The position numbers and the translations under genes are program-made. A stretch of 20,876 nucleotides of DNA from Didymodactylos carnosus (lineage: Eukaryota; Rotifera; Eurotatoria; Philodinida; Philodinidae), in contig CAJNOQ010003254.1 in NCBI GenBank assembly GCA_905250885.1, positions 1 through 20,876 of the forward strand, given 5' to 3'. The notes under the pieces were generated by a model, which was given only the letters and a program-made list of their open reading frames with translations, ran no database searches and was not told the origin of the DNA. Positions 9,911 to 19,274 of this stretch are shown here, piece after piece. The stretch's first letter is position 1. Each line of letters opens with the position of its first letter.

Positions 9911-10100
9911 AAGGCCGATTTAGAATCAAGATGCTTGCGCATGTTAATCCTAAATGGGGCTAGTCCAATTTGGAATCAGGCTAGGCCAAGTTAGAATTCC
10001 TAACTGGACTAGTCTGATTCTGAATTAAACTGGGCTCAAGTAGAATTCTAATTGGAGGCTAGGCTGATTCTGAATTGAACTAGGCTCATTTAGAATTCTG
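9911..10100. repeat. About 50-bp degenerate tandem repeat with TAGAATTC (left copy)
   Basis: The motif pair CTGATTCTGAATT (10014 and 10064) and GGCTCAAGTAGAATTCT-like (9983, 10032, 10082) recurs at about 50-bp steps, giving roughly three to four diverged units. Unit consensus includes AGGCYMAKTTAGAATTC. The first units are strongly eroded. It follows the GCACCGGTGC island within about 25 bp. Confidence 0.6.
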
Positions 10101-10776
10101 TAATAAAATATGGATTCTGTATCAGAATACGATAAAACAAACAATCTTCAGAATAATTAGGAAAAATTAATTAGCCTTCAATTACAGAGATGTACGAGAT
10201 CGGAATCAAAAAACTTTTCAGTAGTTGGAAACTTCTGAGAATAATAGCCATTTTTGCTACAGGTTTTTGACAGTTTTATCAAAAAACAAGTGACTGAAAA
10301 ATTTTTTTTCTGAAAGCGGATTTGGAACATTTTTTGATTGAGAGCGAAAAATCGTAATCTTGCTCATGTCCACCTTCTATTAGATCGAACAACTTTTAGT
10401 ATTTCTACTTTAACAAAGAAACATTAATTCTTCTCTCTAGAGAGAAGAATTAATGTTTCTTTGTTAAAGTAGAAATACTAAAAGTTGTTCGATCTAATAG
10501 AAGGTGGACATGAGCAAGATTACGATTTTTCGCTCTCAATCAAAAAATGTTCCAAATCCGCTTTCAGAAAAAAAATTTTTCAGTCACTTGTTTTTTGATA
10601 AAACTGTCAAAAACCTGTAGCAAAAATGGCTATTATTCTCAGAAGTTTCCAACTACTGAAAAGTTTTTTGATTCCGATCTCGTACATCTCTGTAATTGAA
10701 GGCTAATTAATTTTTCCTAATTATTCTGAAGATTGTTTGTTTTATCGTATTCTGATACAGAATCCATATTTTATTA
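10101..10776. other. Axis-flanking DNA without genes
   Basis: 338 bp on each side of the symmetry axis with no coding frame, repeat unit or telomere-like motif recognised. Confidence 0.7.
10419..10458. other. Palindrome axis, zero-length spacer
   Basis: The symmetry centre lies between 10438 and 10439 inside CTAG, in the context TTCTCTCTAGAGAGAA. No unpaired loop, adapter-like sequence, tandem repeat or microhomology spacer separates the arms. Natural large inverted repeats usually keep a non-symmetric spacer. A molecule read through one strand and straight back along the other gives exactly this picture. A hairpin chromosome end that has been replicated would give it too. Confidence 0.9.
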
Positions 10777-10966
10777 CAGAATTCTAAATGAGCCTAGTTC
10801 AATTCAGAATCAGCCTAGCCTCCAATTAGAATTCTACTTGAGCCCAGTTTAATTCAGAATCAGACTAGTCCAGTTAGGAATTCTAACTTGGCCTAGCCTG
10901 ATTCCAAATTGGACTAGCCCCATTTAGGATTAACATGCGCAAGCATCTTGATTCTAAATCGGCCTT
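10777..10966. repeat. About 50-bp degenerate tandem repeat with TAGAATTC (right copy)
   Basis: Mirror of 9911-10100. Confidence 0.6.
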
Positions 10967-10988
10967 AGATAACCCTATAAAAAAAATT

Positions 10989-11559
10989 CCAGTGCGGCAC
11001 TGGTAAAAATCAGTGCGCACTGGTGCGCATGGGATGCCATCGGTCACTGGCACTGGTTGGCACCGGTGCGCACCCGTGCCCAGCAAGTGCCGAACCAGTG
11101 CCGAATGGCACCCGTGCGCATCGGTGCCGATATATTTCTGCTGAAAGAGTGCCGCACTGGTAAAAATCAGTGCCGCACTAGCAAAAATCGGTGCCGCACT
11201 GATAATTTATTTAATCAATTTAATTAGTTCTTTATTATAGTTGTTTATGCTGAATTTTGTGTTAGAGTGCGGCACTGATCAGTACCACATCGACATGCCA
11301 AAACCATGCGGCATTGCCTCGGCACTTCTCTTATGAGAAGGAAAAAATGAAATCAGAAAGACATTCGAAATATTAGAAGTAGACCGTAGCGTTAATATAG
11401 ATAGAAATTGACAAAACAAAATGGTGATTGAAAACAAAATTTCGGCACCGGTGCGCATCGGTGCGAGATTTTTACATTCTTTCTGGCACCGAAGCGCATC
11501 GGTGCCCGGAAAAAATAATTATTCGGCACCGGTGCGCACCCGTGCACAACCAGTGCCGA
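10989..11559. repeat. Hairpin-array island built on GCACCGGTGC (right copy)
   Basis: Mirror of 9318-9888, with units at 11525-11545, 11485-11506, 11444-11464, 11107-11128 and 11059-11080. Confidence 0.6.
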
Positions 11560-11676
11560 TAAAATATTTTTTTGTAGGGAAGGGAACAGAGAACTGAATT
11601 TGCTGTGTACACATGAATTTACTACCTGCCTCTTTATTCATACTGGTTTTTTCAAAAAATAAAATTTTTTGTGTAT

Positions 11677-11786
11677 GGGACTCTTGCGGAACTTTTTGTG
11701 AAGTCTCGTAGGACTCGCTATGGATTTTTTGAGAAAAAAACTCTCGCGGGAATCCATCGGGACTCCCGCAGGATTTCTCTCGACTA
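11677..11786. repeat. Degenerate GCGRGAGTCC repeat island (right copy)
   Basis: Mirror of 9091-9200. Confidence 0.55.
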
Positions 11787-11793
11787 GGGCGCA

Positions 11794-11855
11794 CATGGAA
11801 AAGAGAAAAGAAAATTATTATATTGTAATGTTTCTCTTTTCTTTCCTTTTTCCAT
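11794..11855. repeat. Imperfect hairpin of GGAAAAG/CTTTTCC (right copy)
   Basis: Mirror of 9022-9083. Confidence 0.45.
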
Positions 11856-12108
11856 ATAGTTCAGAGTGAAACAAAATAAAAAACTTAATTTTTAATTATG
11901 CAAGGCTTTTTATTCAAAATGAACAACATATTCGTGATCCAGGTGAAAATCTGAATCAAATTGTATGAAGTCGATTAGTTATTTTCACTTTTTTTCAGGT
12001 CTTTGAACGATAAAAATATACGTGTGCGACATCGTTTTCGTTCGTTTCCCTTTTCGTAGAGTATAACCAATGAAAAGTATGCCTTAACTTGGTATATTCT
12101 GGATAGTC

Positions 12109-12182
12109 AACACAAAAGAAGTTTCTGTCATGAATTATTCACACAACGCAAACGAAAGAAATTTGTCATGAATTATTCACAC
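12109..12182. repeat. 38-bp tandem duplication (right copy)
   Basis: Mirror of 8695-8768. Confidence 0.7.
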
Positions 12183-13232
12183 TGGATATTTTCATCGACT
12201 ATTTTCGAAATTTCAGACAAATAGCTTTACAAATAAACAAGAACGTTTCTCTCATTCACTGTTCAAAATCATTGTACAATGGACGTGTCTTTTTAATTTG
12301 TCGGATTTATAGTAAGCAGTCATGAATATTTTTTGAACTATCAGAGGAAATATTGATGGTGAGTAGCAAAAAAAAATGCTAAAAATATTTTTGCACTTGT
12401 ATATCTTTTTTCTTTTTCGAAATCTTCCATTTGTCTCATGAGTGTTGCATTGTATTATTGCTATATCTTACACAAAGGATATTTAATCCATCCAGTCTTT
12501 CAAAAAATATCAGCGAAACCAAGAAGAGTTTTACGCAAAATAAAATGATTGTTATAAGACTAAAAAATCTGATTCAATATCAGAAGTAGTTCATTCTTCT
12601 TCAGTCTTATGCTTCCGTTACAGTATGCGTCTTCTGTGAGATCGAGTCAGTCCATTGTATTTTAATTTAACCATAGACTAGAAAAATTCTGTCTATATGT
12701 TGCATTAGTTTATTAAATTCTGCTATCTTATAAAGATATGACAACGAATGTTGATCGTCGTATCCTAGACAAACAATATTTTTACTTCAATATCAAAATG
12801 ATAGACAAATTTCTTTCGATTCATTTTTCTCATATTGCATATTAATATGTTCTAAACTAAAGAAACAGTTTCTATATAAAATCAATACAATCGTATAATA
12901 TTTGTTTTTAATAATAAACGCACCACACATTTTATACTTTTTCAGTTCGTTTTGACATCATAGAGTAGAAGAGCGCGAGGGTGGGTTTGTTTTCCCACAT
13001 GGTATAATTGTTTTAATAATATTTTACATTATTTCTTTTTTATCTACACTTTTAGTCATCCAGGTTCAGTTCTCCACTGTCTATGTATTTAATCGATTAG
13101 ATTATGTGTATAAAAAAAATAAAAGAAAACAAAAAATATTATGAAAAAAGAAAAGAGAAACCGTCCCCTCGAACTTTTGTTTCTTGTTTAACCGGTTATG
13201 TAGACTTTCCCTTTTTTTTTATAATGGCAGTA

Positions 13233-13239
13233 TGACTCA
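13233..13239 (+). promoter_or_regulatory. AP-1/TRE consensus site upstream of the Fos-like gene
   Basis: A perfect TGACTCA heptamer lies about 390 bp upstream of the ATG. This is the binding site of Fos/Jun dimers, so feedback by the gene product is a reasonable inference. A one-off variant (TTAGTCA, 13052-13058) and a one-off CRE (TGACATCA, 12953-12960) lie further upstream. No CArG/serum response element was found. Confidence 0.45.
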
Positions 13240-13497
13240 AAATTCAAGCTTTCAAGTACAAGGAAAAAGTAAATAAATATCCTCCACACACTCATTTCTC
13301 TTATCAATTAATTGTGTCATATATAAGAAGAACATGTGCATATTTGCTCTTCTCTCCCACTCAAGGTCTTTGATTTTGTGTTCTTTTTTCTGACATGTGA
13401 AAAAGAAGAAAAAACAAAAAACATATATTTTTTTTTCTTTTTTGTTCTTCGTCTTCTTGACGCCTACATGTAAATAAATAAGCAAAACCTAAAACTG

Positions 13498-13505
13498 TAT
13501 ATAAA
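13498..13505 (+). promoter_or_regulatory. TATA-like box, proximal
   Basis: TATATAAA lies 125 bp before the Fos-like ATG and would place a start site near 13530. The base composition is so AT-rich that such matches are common by chance. A second match, TATATAAG at 13320-13327, is the better partner if the 5'-UTR intron is real. Confidence 0.35.
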
Positions 13506-13513
13506 ATCATGTT

Positions 13514-13567
13514 GTAAGTAGAATCTTTATTACCAACAGCGCATTCAGATCCTAACAATTAATCCAG
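13514..13567 (+). other. Candidate 5'-UTR intron of the Fos-like gene
   Basis: A consensus donor GTAAGT at 13514, a CTAAC branch-point motif at 13552-13556 and an acceptor ATCCAG ending at 13567 define a 54-nt AT-rich segment. This is a typical size for compact invertebrate introns. Sequence after the acceptor has an in-frame TAA at 13585-13587 before the ATG, so any upstream exon would be untranslated. If this intron is used, transcription must start upstream of 13514, which would disfavour the TATA at 13498. Confidence 0.35.
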
Positions 13568-13629
13568 ACATCTTTACATCTATCTAATTTGTTTTCATCT
13601 ATTTATCAATCAAATATTTTCTAAATTAT

Positions 13630-14586
13630 ATGCGATCAATTTTTATTGCATCTACAACATACGAAATGTGTACAGGTAAATTTAATATTATACCTTCGAA
13701 TACCACTGATGCTAATCAAAAACAACAACGACAATCAGAACAAGTTCAACAGCAAACAAAAAATTTTTTTATTAAAACTGAATCAATGCCCTATCCTATC
13801 AATGTTGGATCGGATAGTGGTATCGAACATATAGATTCAAATAGTAATTATTCATCTAGTTTAAATGATGATGATGAAACAATGATAACATCGACATCGT
13901 TTAATTTAAAACATAAAGATATTATTGAATTTGGTCCAATTAGAGTTCGTCCAAGAAAAAATCCTGCTCCTACTCTTGCTACTGGTCGTCGATCAAAATA
14001 TGATATACTTTCACCGGAAGAAGAACATAAACGTCAAATACGTCGAGCAAGAAATCGTGCAGCAGCTGAAAAAGTTCGAATTCGACGATTAAGTATTGAA
14101 GAACGTTTAAAAAAACAAATTAGAGATCTTGAACAACAATCAAATTCATTAATTAATAATATAAACGTATTAGAAGATCAAAAATTACAATTAGAAAGTC
14201 GATTGATAACACATGAACATATTTGTATGAAAAATGAACAAAATGATGGTACAATTTTATTAAATGAAAATGATTTATTCTCAGTATTTCCAATAGATAA
14301 TCTAACAACAACAGATGATAATCAACAAACATTCAATTATTTACCACCATCATCGTCATCATCATCAACAACAACATTTAATTATAATAATAATGGTATA
14401 CAGACAACATTTGACACATCGATGAATACATTGATTCCAACAACGACAACATCCTATGATTTGACATTGGATAATTTTAATTTATTTTCTCAAGATTTAA
14501 CATTTCCAGATTTTAGTGATACTATTTATTCTCAAAATAATTCTTATGTGTGTGACGAACTTGATGAATTACTGTTATCAAAATAA
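13630..14586 (+). CDS. fos: Fos-family bZIP transcription factor (right-arm copy)
   Basis: A 318-residue nuclear DNA-binding protein expected to bind AP-1 (TGASTCA) sites as a leucine-zipper dimer, classically with Jun. Seen: an N-terminal glutamine-rich stretch (about 30-42); a sumoylation-type motif IKTE at 48-51; a TGRR...LSPEEEHKRQIRR lead-in (118-139) typical of Fos; and basic-region residues N142, A145, A146 and R150. Zipper d positions are L160, L167, L174, L181 and L188, then H195 and C199, matching the Fos LxxH...C ending with exact spacing. The C-terminal half is Ser/Thr/Asn-rich (S241-246) and ends in acidic, hydrophobic segments (276-318) that could activate transcription. Odd points: V149 replaces the usual Cys or Ser DNA contact, and all four g positions are Gln or Asn instead of Glu. 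The ATG is the first after an in-frame TAA at 13585-13587. A 63-nt in-frame intron (13676-13738) is possible. ATF3/JDP2 relatives are the main alternative; the LSPEEE lead-in favours Fos. Confidence 0.9.
   Translation: MRSIFIASTTYEMCTGKFNIIPSNTTDANQKQQRQSEQVQQQTKNFFIKTESMPYPINVGSDSGIEHIDSNSNYSSSLNDDDETMITSTSFNLKHKDIIEFGPIRVRPRKNPAPTLATGRRSKYDILSPEEEHKRQIRRARNRAAAEKVRIRRLSIEERLKKQIRDLEQQSNSLINNINVLEDQKLQLESRLITHEHICMKNEQNDGTILLNENDLFSVFPIDNLTTTDDNQQTFNYLPPSSSSSSTTTFNYNNNGIQTTFDTSMNTLIPTTTTSYDLTLDNFNLFSQDLTFPDFSDTIYSQNNSYVCDELDELLLSK
13676..13738 (+). other. Possible in-frame 63-nt intron inside the Fos-like CDS
   Basis: GTAAAT follows ACAG, a CTAAT branch-point-like motif sits about 23 nt before the end, and the segment ends ATCAG. 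Its length is 21 codons with no stop, so the frame is open either way. Removal would join T15 directly to the EQVQQQ segment through a re-formed Glu codon, dropping 21 residues. It lacks a clear polypyrimidine tract. It may simply be coding sequence. The mirror copy is 7139-7201. Confidence 0.25.
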
Positions 14587-14716
14587 GCATATAGAACAAA
14601 AAAAAATAATCTTTATTTCTCAATATCTGTTATACGAAGACATTTTTGTTTTGAAAAAATGATAAGATATTGATTTTTCTCAAAATCTTTTATTTTGTTA
14701 GCAGTTGAAGCGCTCA

Positions 14717-14757
14717 TAGAAACAAAAAAAAGAAACAAAAAGAAACAAAAAAAAAAA
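14717..14757. repeat. A-rich AGAAACAAAA short tandem repeat, mirror copy
   Basis: Mirror of 6120-6160, in the 3' UTR of the right-arm gene. Confidence 0.7.
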
Positions 14758-14777
14758 TTATACATATTTTATATAGT

Positions 14778-14788
14778 AATAAAATAAA
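14778..14788 (+). terminator. Candidate poly(A) signals of the Fos-like gene
   Basis: Two overlapping AATAAA hexamers (14778 and 14783) lie about 195 nt after the TAA stop and run into a 16-A tract (14786-14801). The position is plausible for mRNA 3' processing, but AATAAA is frequent in DNA of this composition. The preceding 3' UTR holds a purine repeat, AGAAACAAAA-type, at about 14718-14750. Confidence 0.4.
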
Positions 14789-15374
14789 AAAAAAAAAAAA
14801 ACGTTTTAACATAGTAAACAATTTTTAATAAACAAATTTAAATTAAAAAATATCTCATGTTTACTATACAACATCTTCAAATAGATAGAATAAAAATTTT
14901 ACTATGAGACATAGAATGCTAATAAAACAAAAAAAAAAAGATCTATAAAGAATCAATATCATATGAAAAATAAAACGATGTGTATTATACTAGTCAAAAA
15001 TTCAATAGATTTGTAGACATATGTGTTTTAAATTAAAAAAAACTATTTTCTTAGAATATTTTGCTAAACTTTTTTTATGTGACATTAAAAGTCAAATTTT
15101 TTAGTCTCATTTTCTTATCATTCATACTTTTTACATTCTAATAAATAGAATATAGAAAAAAGTTCATAAAATTTTCTAAAGATTTTATTGAACAAATATG
15201 TTTATTTCAATTGCATAAAATACTAAAAGAAATATCGTTTGTAAAACGAATCAATACTATATTGAAGTAAGAGGAAGAAAGGGCAAAAGGTTTTTCACTT
15301 TTTTATTTAAACTTATTCTTGTTTTCTCTAAATGTTAAAATATAAGTATAAAATTCATTAATATCTGAATAAAG

Positions 15375-15590
15375 ATGAACAAACGTCTATTTTTCTCTAC
15401 TGTAGAAATGTTTACGTCCATTATCATCAGTTTTATTCTATTTTTAGGGTTTCGTTTTATCATTGGCAATACGGTTTTGATTTATTTTTTTGTTCAATCG
15501 TTGACTATTGTATCTTTATTAGATAAACTTCTCTACTCTTTTATATCTCTTGCTATGGTGACAATAAATAGTAGTGGTGAAATTTGTTGA
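15375..15590 (+). CDS. Small hydrophobic ORF, doubtful (right copy)
   Basis: 71 codons starting ATGAACAAACGTC, with a short basic N-terminus (MNKR) followed by hydrophobic stretches at about 12-30 and 34-60 and a polar tail ending GEIC. The pattern would fit a tiny membrane protein, but no homologous family is recognised and no clear splice partner or promoter stands out. It lies about 790 bp downstream of the Fos-like gene on the same strand. Chance coding in T-rich DNA is at least as likely. Confidence 0.15.
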   Translation: MNKRLFFSTVEMFTSIIISFILFLGFRFIIGNTVLIYFFVQSLTIVSLLDKLLYSFISLAMVTINSSGEIC

Positions 15591-16898
15591 CGTTGATTAG
15601 GAAACTGCTTGTCACTTGTCATATCAATTCTATGCAAGATTACATTATTTTCAAAACTAATACGACCTCGTTATATTAGAAAATTGTCTGTCAAGACGAA
15701 AGTAGTGCCTCCATAGATTTTCAGACATTTTTACTTTTTTTTGTCAATTTTTCTTTTTATTTTCAAATAAATGTATATAAATAAATAAAATGCCATGTAC
15801 ATTAACCTTCAGTTATAGATTATTCTGTATTCAAAACGTTTGCCTCATTATATTTTTGTTTTTGTTGTATACATGAACAGAATAACTATATTTTATAGTA
15901 CCAACAGTAGTCTTGTAAGTTGCAGATGCATAAAAATAAAAAATAAATGAAAATTTTTTTGTATATTTCAAAAATTTGGTTTTCTTATTTTATTTACGTT
16001 TTTTTTCTTCTCATATATACAGTGGGGGTAAAACTAGATATTTTAAATATTTTTTTCCAAGGTTTTTCTCGTTTCTATTTGGTAAAATAATCAAAATATA
16101 TTAATCGTTTCGTTCCCCGCCATGCTTTGCTGTAACCTGTACTAAAACATTGTTTATTTCAATATCATAATTACATTGCTTAATCTTCATCAATGCAAAC
16201 TACTTTCGTTATTTAGATATACTATTATGAAAAACAACGTGATTTTCTTATTTTTCTATATTCGTATTAGGTAAATGCATACATAATACCGCATGAAATT
16301 TATTTTTTATGTCAAATCTACTTTTACCTGAGAGAAGAGGAGAAGAAAAAAAATATATTTTCAAATCATGTATAATTAGTGTCCCATCATATGGTGCTTT
16401 TCTCTATTAATTTATATCAAATTTTTTTTACTTCAAATTAAATATTTTATAGCTTAACTAAATCTATACAAGTATTATGATATATTTTTCTTTTTCTTCA
16501 TTATTTGTCATTGTCATTATCCATCGGATGAAATTGACATTAATAAAAAGTAACATTGATCTTCTATCATTCGTGAAATACCTTGCACTTGCTTGTAAAT
16601 GTTTAATGACTACTTACTGTAGATCGAAAGAGTGTATATTTTTGTATAATTAACAAATACTAATGTCAACAAGGAACATTTGGTATGTTGTGAACTAATA
16701 TTATTCTTTAAAAAAATTATTTTTCTGTTTAAACCATAATATACATGTGAATTTCTTTCTTTAAAACGAAGATTTCGTCAAAATATTGATAATATTTTTG
16801 AAAATGTTAGTGAAAAAAGTTCTCTTAACACAAGTTATAGAAACTCTCTAAATCTATTTTATATTGGCATAGTTCTGAACGAATGAAGATATTAAGGG

Positions 16899-17107
16899 GT
16901 AATAGTAAAACACGAAGACACCCACATACACCACAAAGACATCCACAGATGGCCACTGACAGTTACACAGACAGTACAGAAACACCCACAGACAACCAAA
17001 AATAACTACACAGACATTCACTTCTGTGTCGTTCCCATGTCCGTAGACGTGAATATCTGTGTAGTTATTTTTGGCTATCTGTGGATGTCTTCATGTTTTA
17101 CTATTAC
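16899..17107. mobile_element. GTCTGTG-rich inverted-repeat element (right copy)
   Basis: Mirror of 3770-3978. The flanking TTAA lie at 16892-16895 and 17115-17118. Confidence 0.6.
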
Positions 17108-18123
17108 TCAGATGTTAAGCTCTTATGTACATATTATTTATTTTTAAAAATAAAATCTTTATAAAATGATTTAAATATCCAGAGAGATGAATGTGCGAAA
17201 AATTTTCATTTGTTATATAGATGCTAGTAAAATTTGATATTGATCTATGCATTGATGATATGGTTATATATTCTGTAAGAAGTACAACATTTTTGAAATA
17301 AGCGCAGAGGAGTAAAGGGTAAAAGAATGACAAGAAATTATTTTATGGACTCGCTACTCTTTCGTAGATCGAAAAAAAGTAGGTCGACTTGTCCTTATGA
17401 AAAGAGAACACAACGTGGTAACAAACTGGAGGTGTGCATGTACACCTTTTTTTTATCCATGAATAAAAATCTTTTTCTGTTGATGTCCACCATCACGTTT
17501 TTTTAGACAAGTTTTGTGTATGAAAATTTCATTCATTTTTCTTTATTTCCTTCAGGTTTCTCCATTTGAATACGGCTGCTCTTTTGTCTAATTAATTACT
17601 GCAAATCCCAAATGCACCTGTGAAGTGAAAAAGACATTTGCTTTGTTTTCTTCGACACGAGGGAGCAAGGGTAACAGTAGGCTATATTTGCATGTAGTTA
17701 TATAGAGCGCCGAGGTAAACACGTTTTTCTTTGTTCAGTGCAGTAAAAACATGTGGTGAGAGTAGCAGAAAAGAAAAAAAAACGATATATACTATATTTT
17801 GTTTCTTTGCTTCTTTCTTTCTTTCATATGACCAAACATTTTGTCACTAGTATCCGTCCAATCAAATCCTGGTATTGAAAAAAATTTAAAAATTTTTCAG
17901 TTTGTCCATGTGCATCTGTGTCTATGAACAGATTAAAAAAACCTATCTATATCTGTGGACATGTTCATCTAATGCAGAGCTCTATAACAAACATGTGAAT
18001 ACTCTTATTTATCTTATATATGTAGAATAGTTAAGTTGTAGATAAATTTTCTTTTTTCCTATATCAAAAGCTCAAATTTTCAAACATTAGAATGACATTT
18101 TGAAATACGTACAATTCTTTTAG

Positions 18124-18247
18124 TGCTATTTACCCTTTCATGGGTAGTAGTGATGGTACATCTCTATGTTCGAAACCTACTCCCTTCGGAGCATTAATCC
18201 ATGTCTACGATGGAATGAATGAGACAGAAGGATATGAAATAAATTAA
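18124..18247 (+). other. Possible orphan terminal exon (right copy)
   Basis: An acceptor-like TTCTTTTAG ends at 18123. The following open frame runs 39 full codons to TAA (18245-18247), with an internal ATG at 18140. Its peptide (contains SKPTPFGALIHVYDG) is mixed and protein-like, unlike the Ile/Phe/Asn/Lys-rich chance frames around it. I found no upstream exon and do not recognise a family. It could be a decayed gene fragment or chance. Confidence 0.18.
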
Positions 18248-18554
18248 ATTTTGATTCATTTTTTGAATTTCATATCATAATGCACAATGATACTAATGAT
18301 ACGTGTATACGTACGATCTTGATATTACCAAATATCAGCAAGATAAATATAAATTCATAACGATCAATAATATCTAAACAGCAAGCTAAAAATGAAAATA
18401 AGAGACTCCTACTTATTTTATTACACAAAAAAAAATCTATCCAAACGATGAACTCAGTTTCTCCTAAGATACACCAATTTCAAGTAGACGCTTATAGAAA
18501 TCACTATTTTTCGCTATTAAGAATCTCCAATTTCAATCAAGTTTTGGTACGAGA

Positions 18555-18747
18555 CAAACGCCGTTTCGTTCATCTTTATCTACTAATGGAATTGAAATTA
18601 TAGAATCTGCCGAAAAATTCATTGAAATTGGTGAAAATCTCTGTTTTTATGCAAAGTCGACCAATTATGACAACTTTTAACGTACTTTTCGGCTTATTCT
18701 AGAATTTCAATCCCATTAGCAGATAAAGATGAACGAAATTGCGTTTG
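18555..18747. mobile_element. Fold-back element with 62-bp inverted arms (right copy)
   Basis: Mirror of 2130-2322. Arms at 18555-18616 and 18686-18747. Confidence 0.6.
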
Positions 18748-19274
18748 CTAAAAATAAAACATCTTTCCGTATGAGAAACAAACGCCTACAACTTTCATAC
18801 CACAGAATTTACCCATTACTCTTTTCAACAATGACAGATTGAAACTCGCTGTTTTCATAATTATTTTCTGTTTTTTATAATCAAAGAAAACATGAATTAC
18901 ATCTTGTCTTAAATCAAAAGTTTATTTTAGCCAACTTCATGCTCCTCTTTTTATCTAATAATTTATTGTTCAACCGTGAATTTGAGTCAGCAACCATTGG
19001 CGGAGCGTCAGCAAGGCAATTACCCCTCCTAGGAGAAAAATTTAACGGCAATAGTTCCTTATTGCTCTGTTGTACCAGACTTTTCTACAACAAAGATATC
19101 ACAAAATGAGCAAAATCCATGAAATCCAGCGGAAGGAAAGCGGTTTTCATAATATAGTATGTTAAAAAAACTTATTACCCCTTCTGAAAAATTATGTAAT
19201 TCTTCAAAATTCTTCATTTCAATCTGCCCATGTTAGCAACTGTTTATATCTTTGTCAACACAAACATCGTGTAT

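Larger units (their letters stand above)
1..10438 (+). repeat. Left arm of a perfect 2 x 10,438-bp palindrome
   Basis: Reading this arm 5'->3' gives the exact reverse complement of 10439-20876. The first bases TCTGCATGAG match the last bases CTCATGCAGA, and the arms abut at the axis without a spacer. Every open frame in this arm has a mirror partner with an identical translation, and spot checks at all repeat boundaries agree. No mismatch was found, although not every base was compared. Arm-specific features listed below are therefore duplicated by construction. Whether the duplication exists in the genome or only in the assembly cannot be decided from sequence alone. Perfect identity plus zero spacer favours an artefact. 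Confidence 0.97.

Noticed and set aside
9791..9994. 67-codon frame (and mirror 10883-11086) as a gene
   Set aside because: It starts at TTG and translates the GCACCGGTGC array and the following tandem repeat.
13252..13558. Overlapping 77- and 65-codon frames upstream of the Fos-like gene (mirrors 7392-7625 and 7319-7516)
   Set aside because: They are antisense to the promoter and UTR region of the Fos-like gene and consist largely of Lys/Phe translated from A/T runs.
13646..13834. 62-codon frame inside the Fos-like gene (mirror 7043-7231)
   Set aside because: A shifted-frame shadow of the Fos-like CDS.
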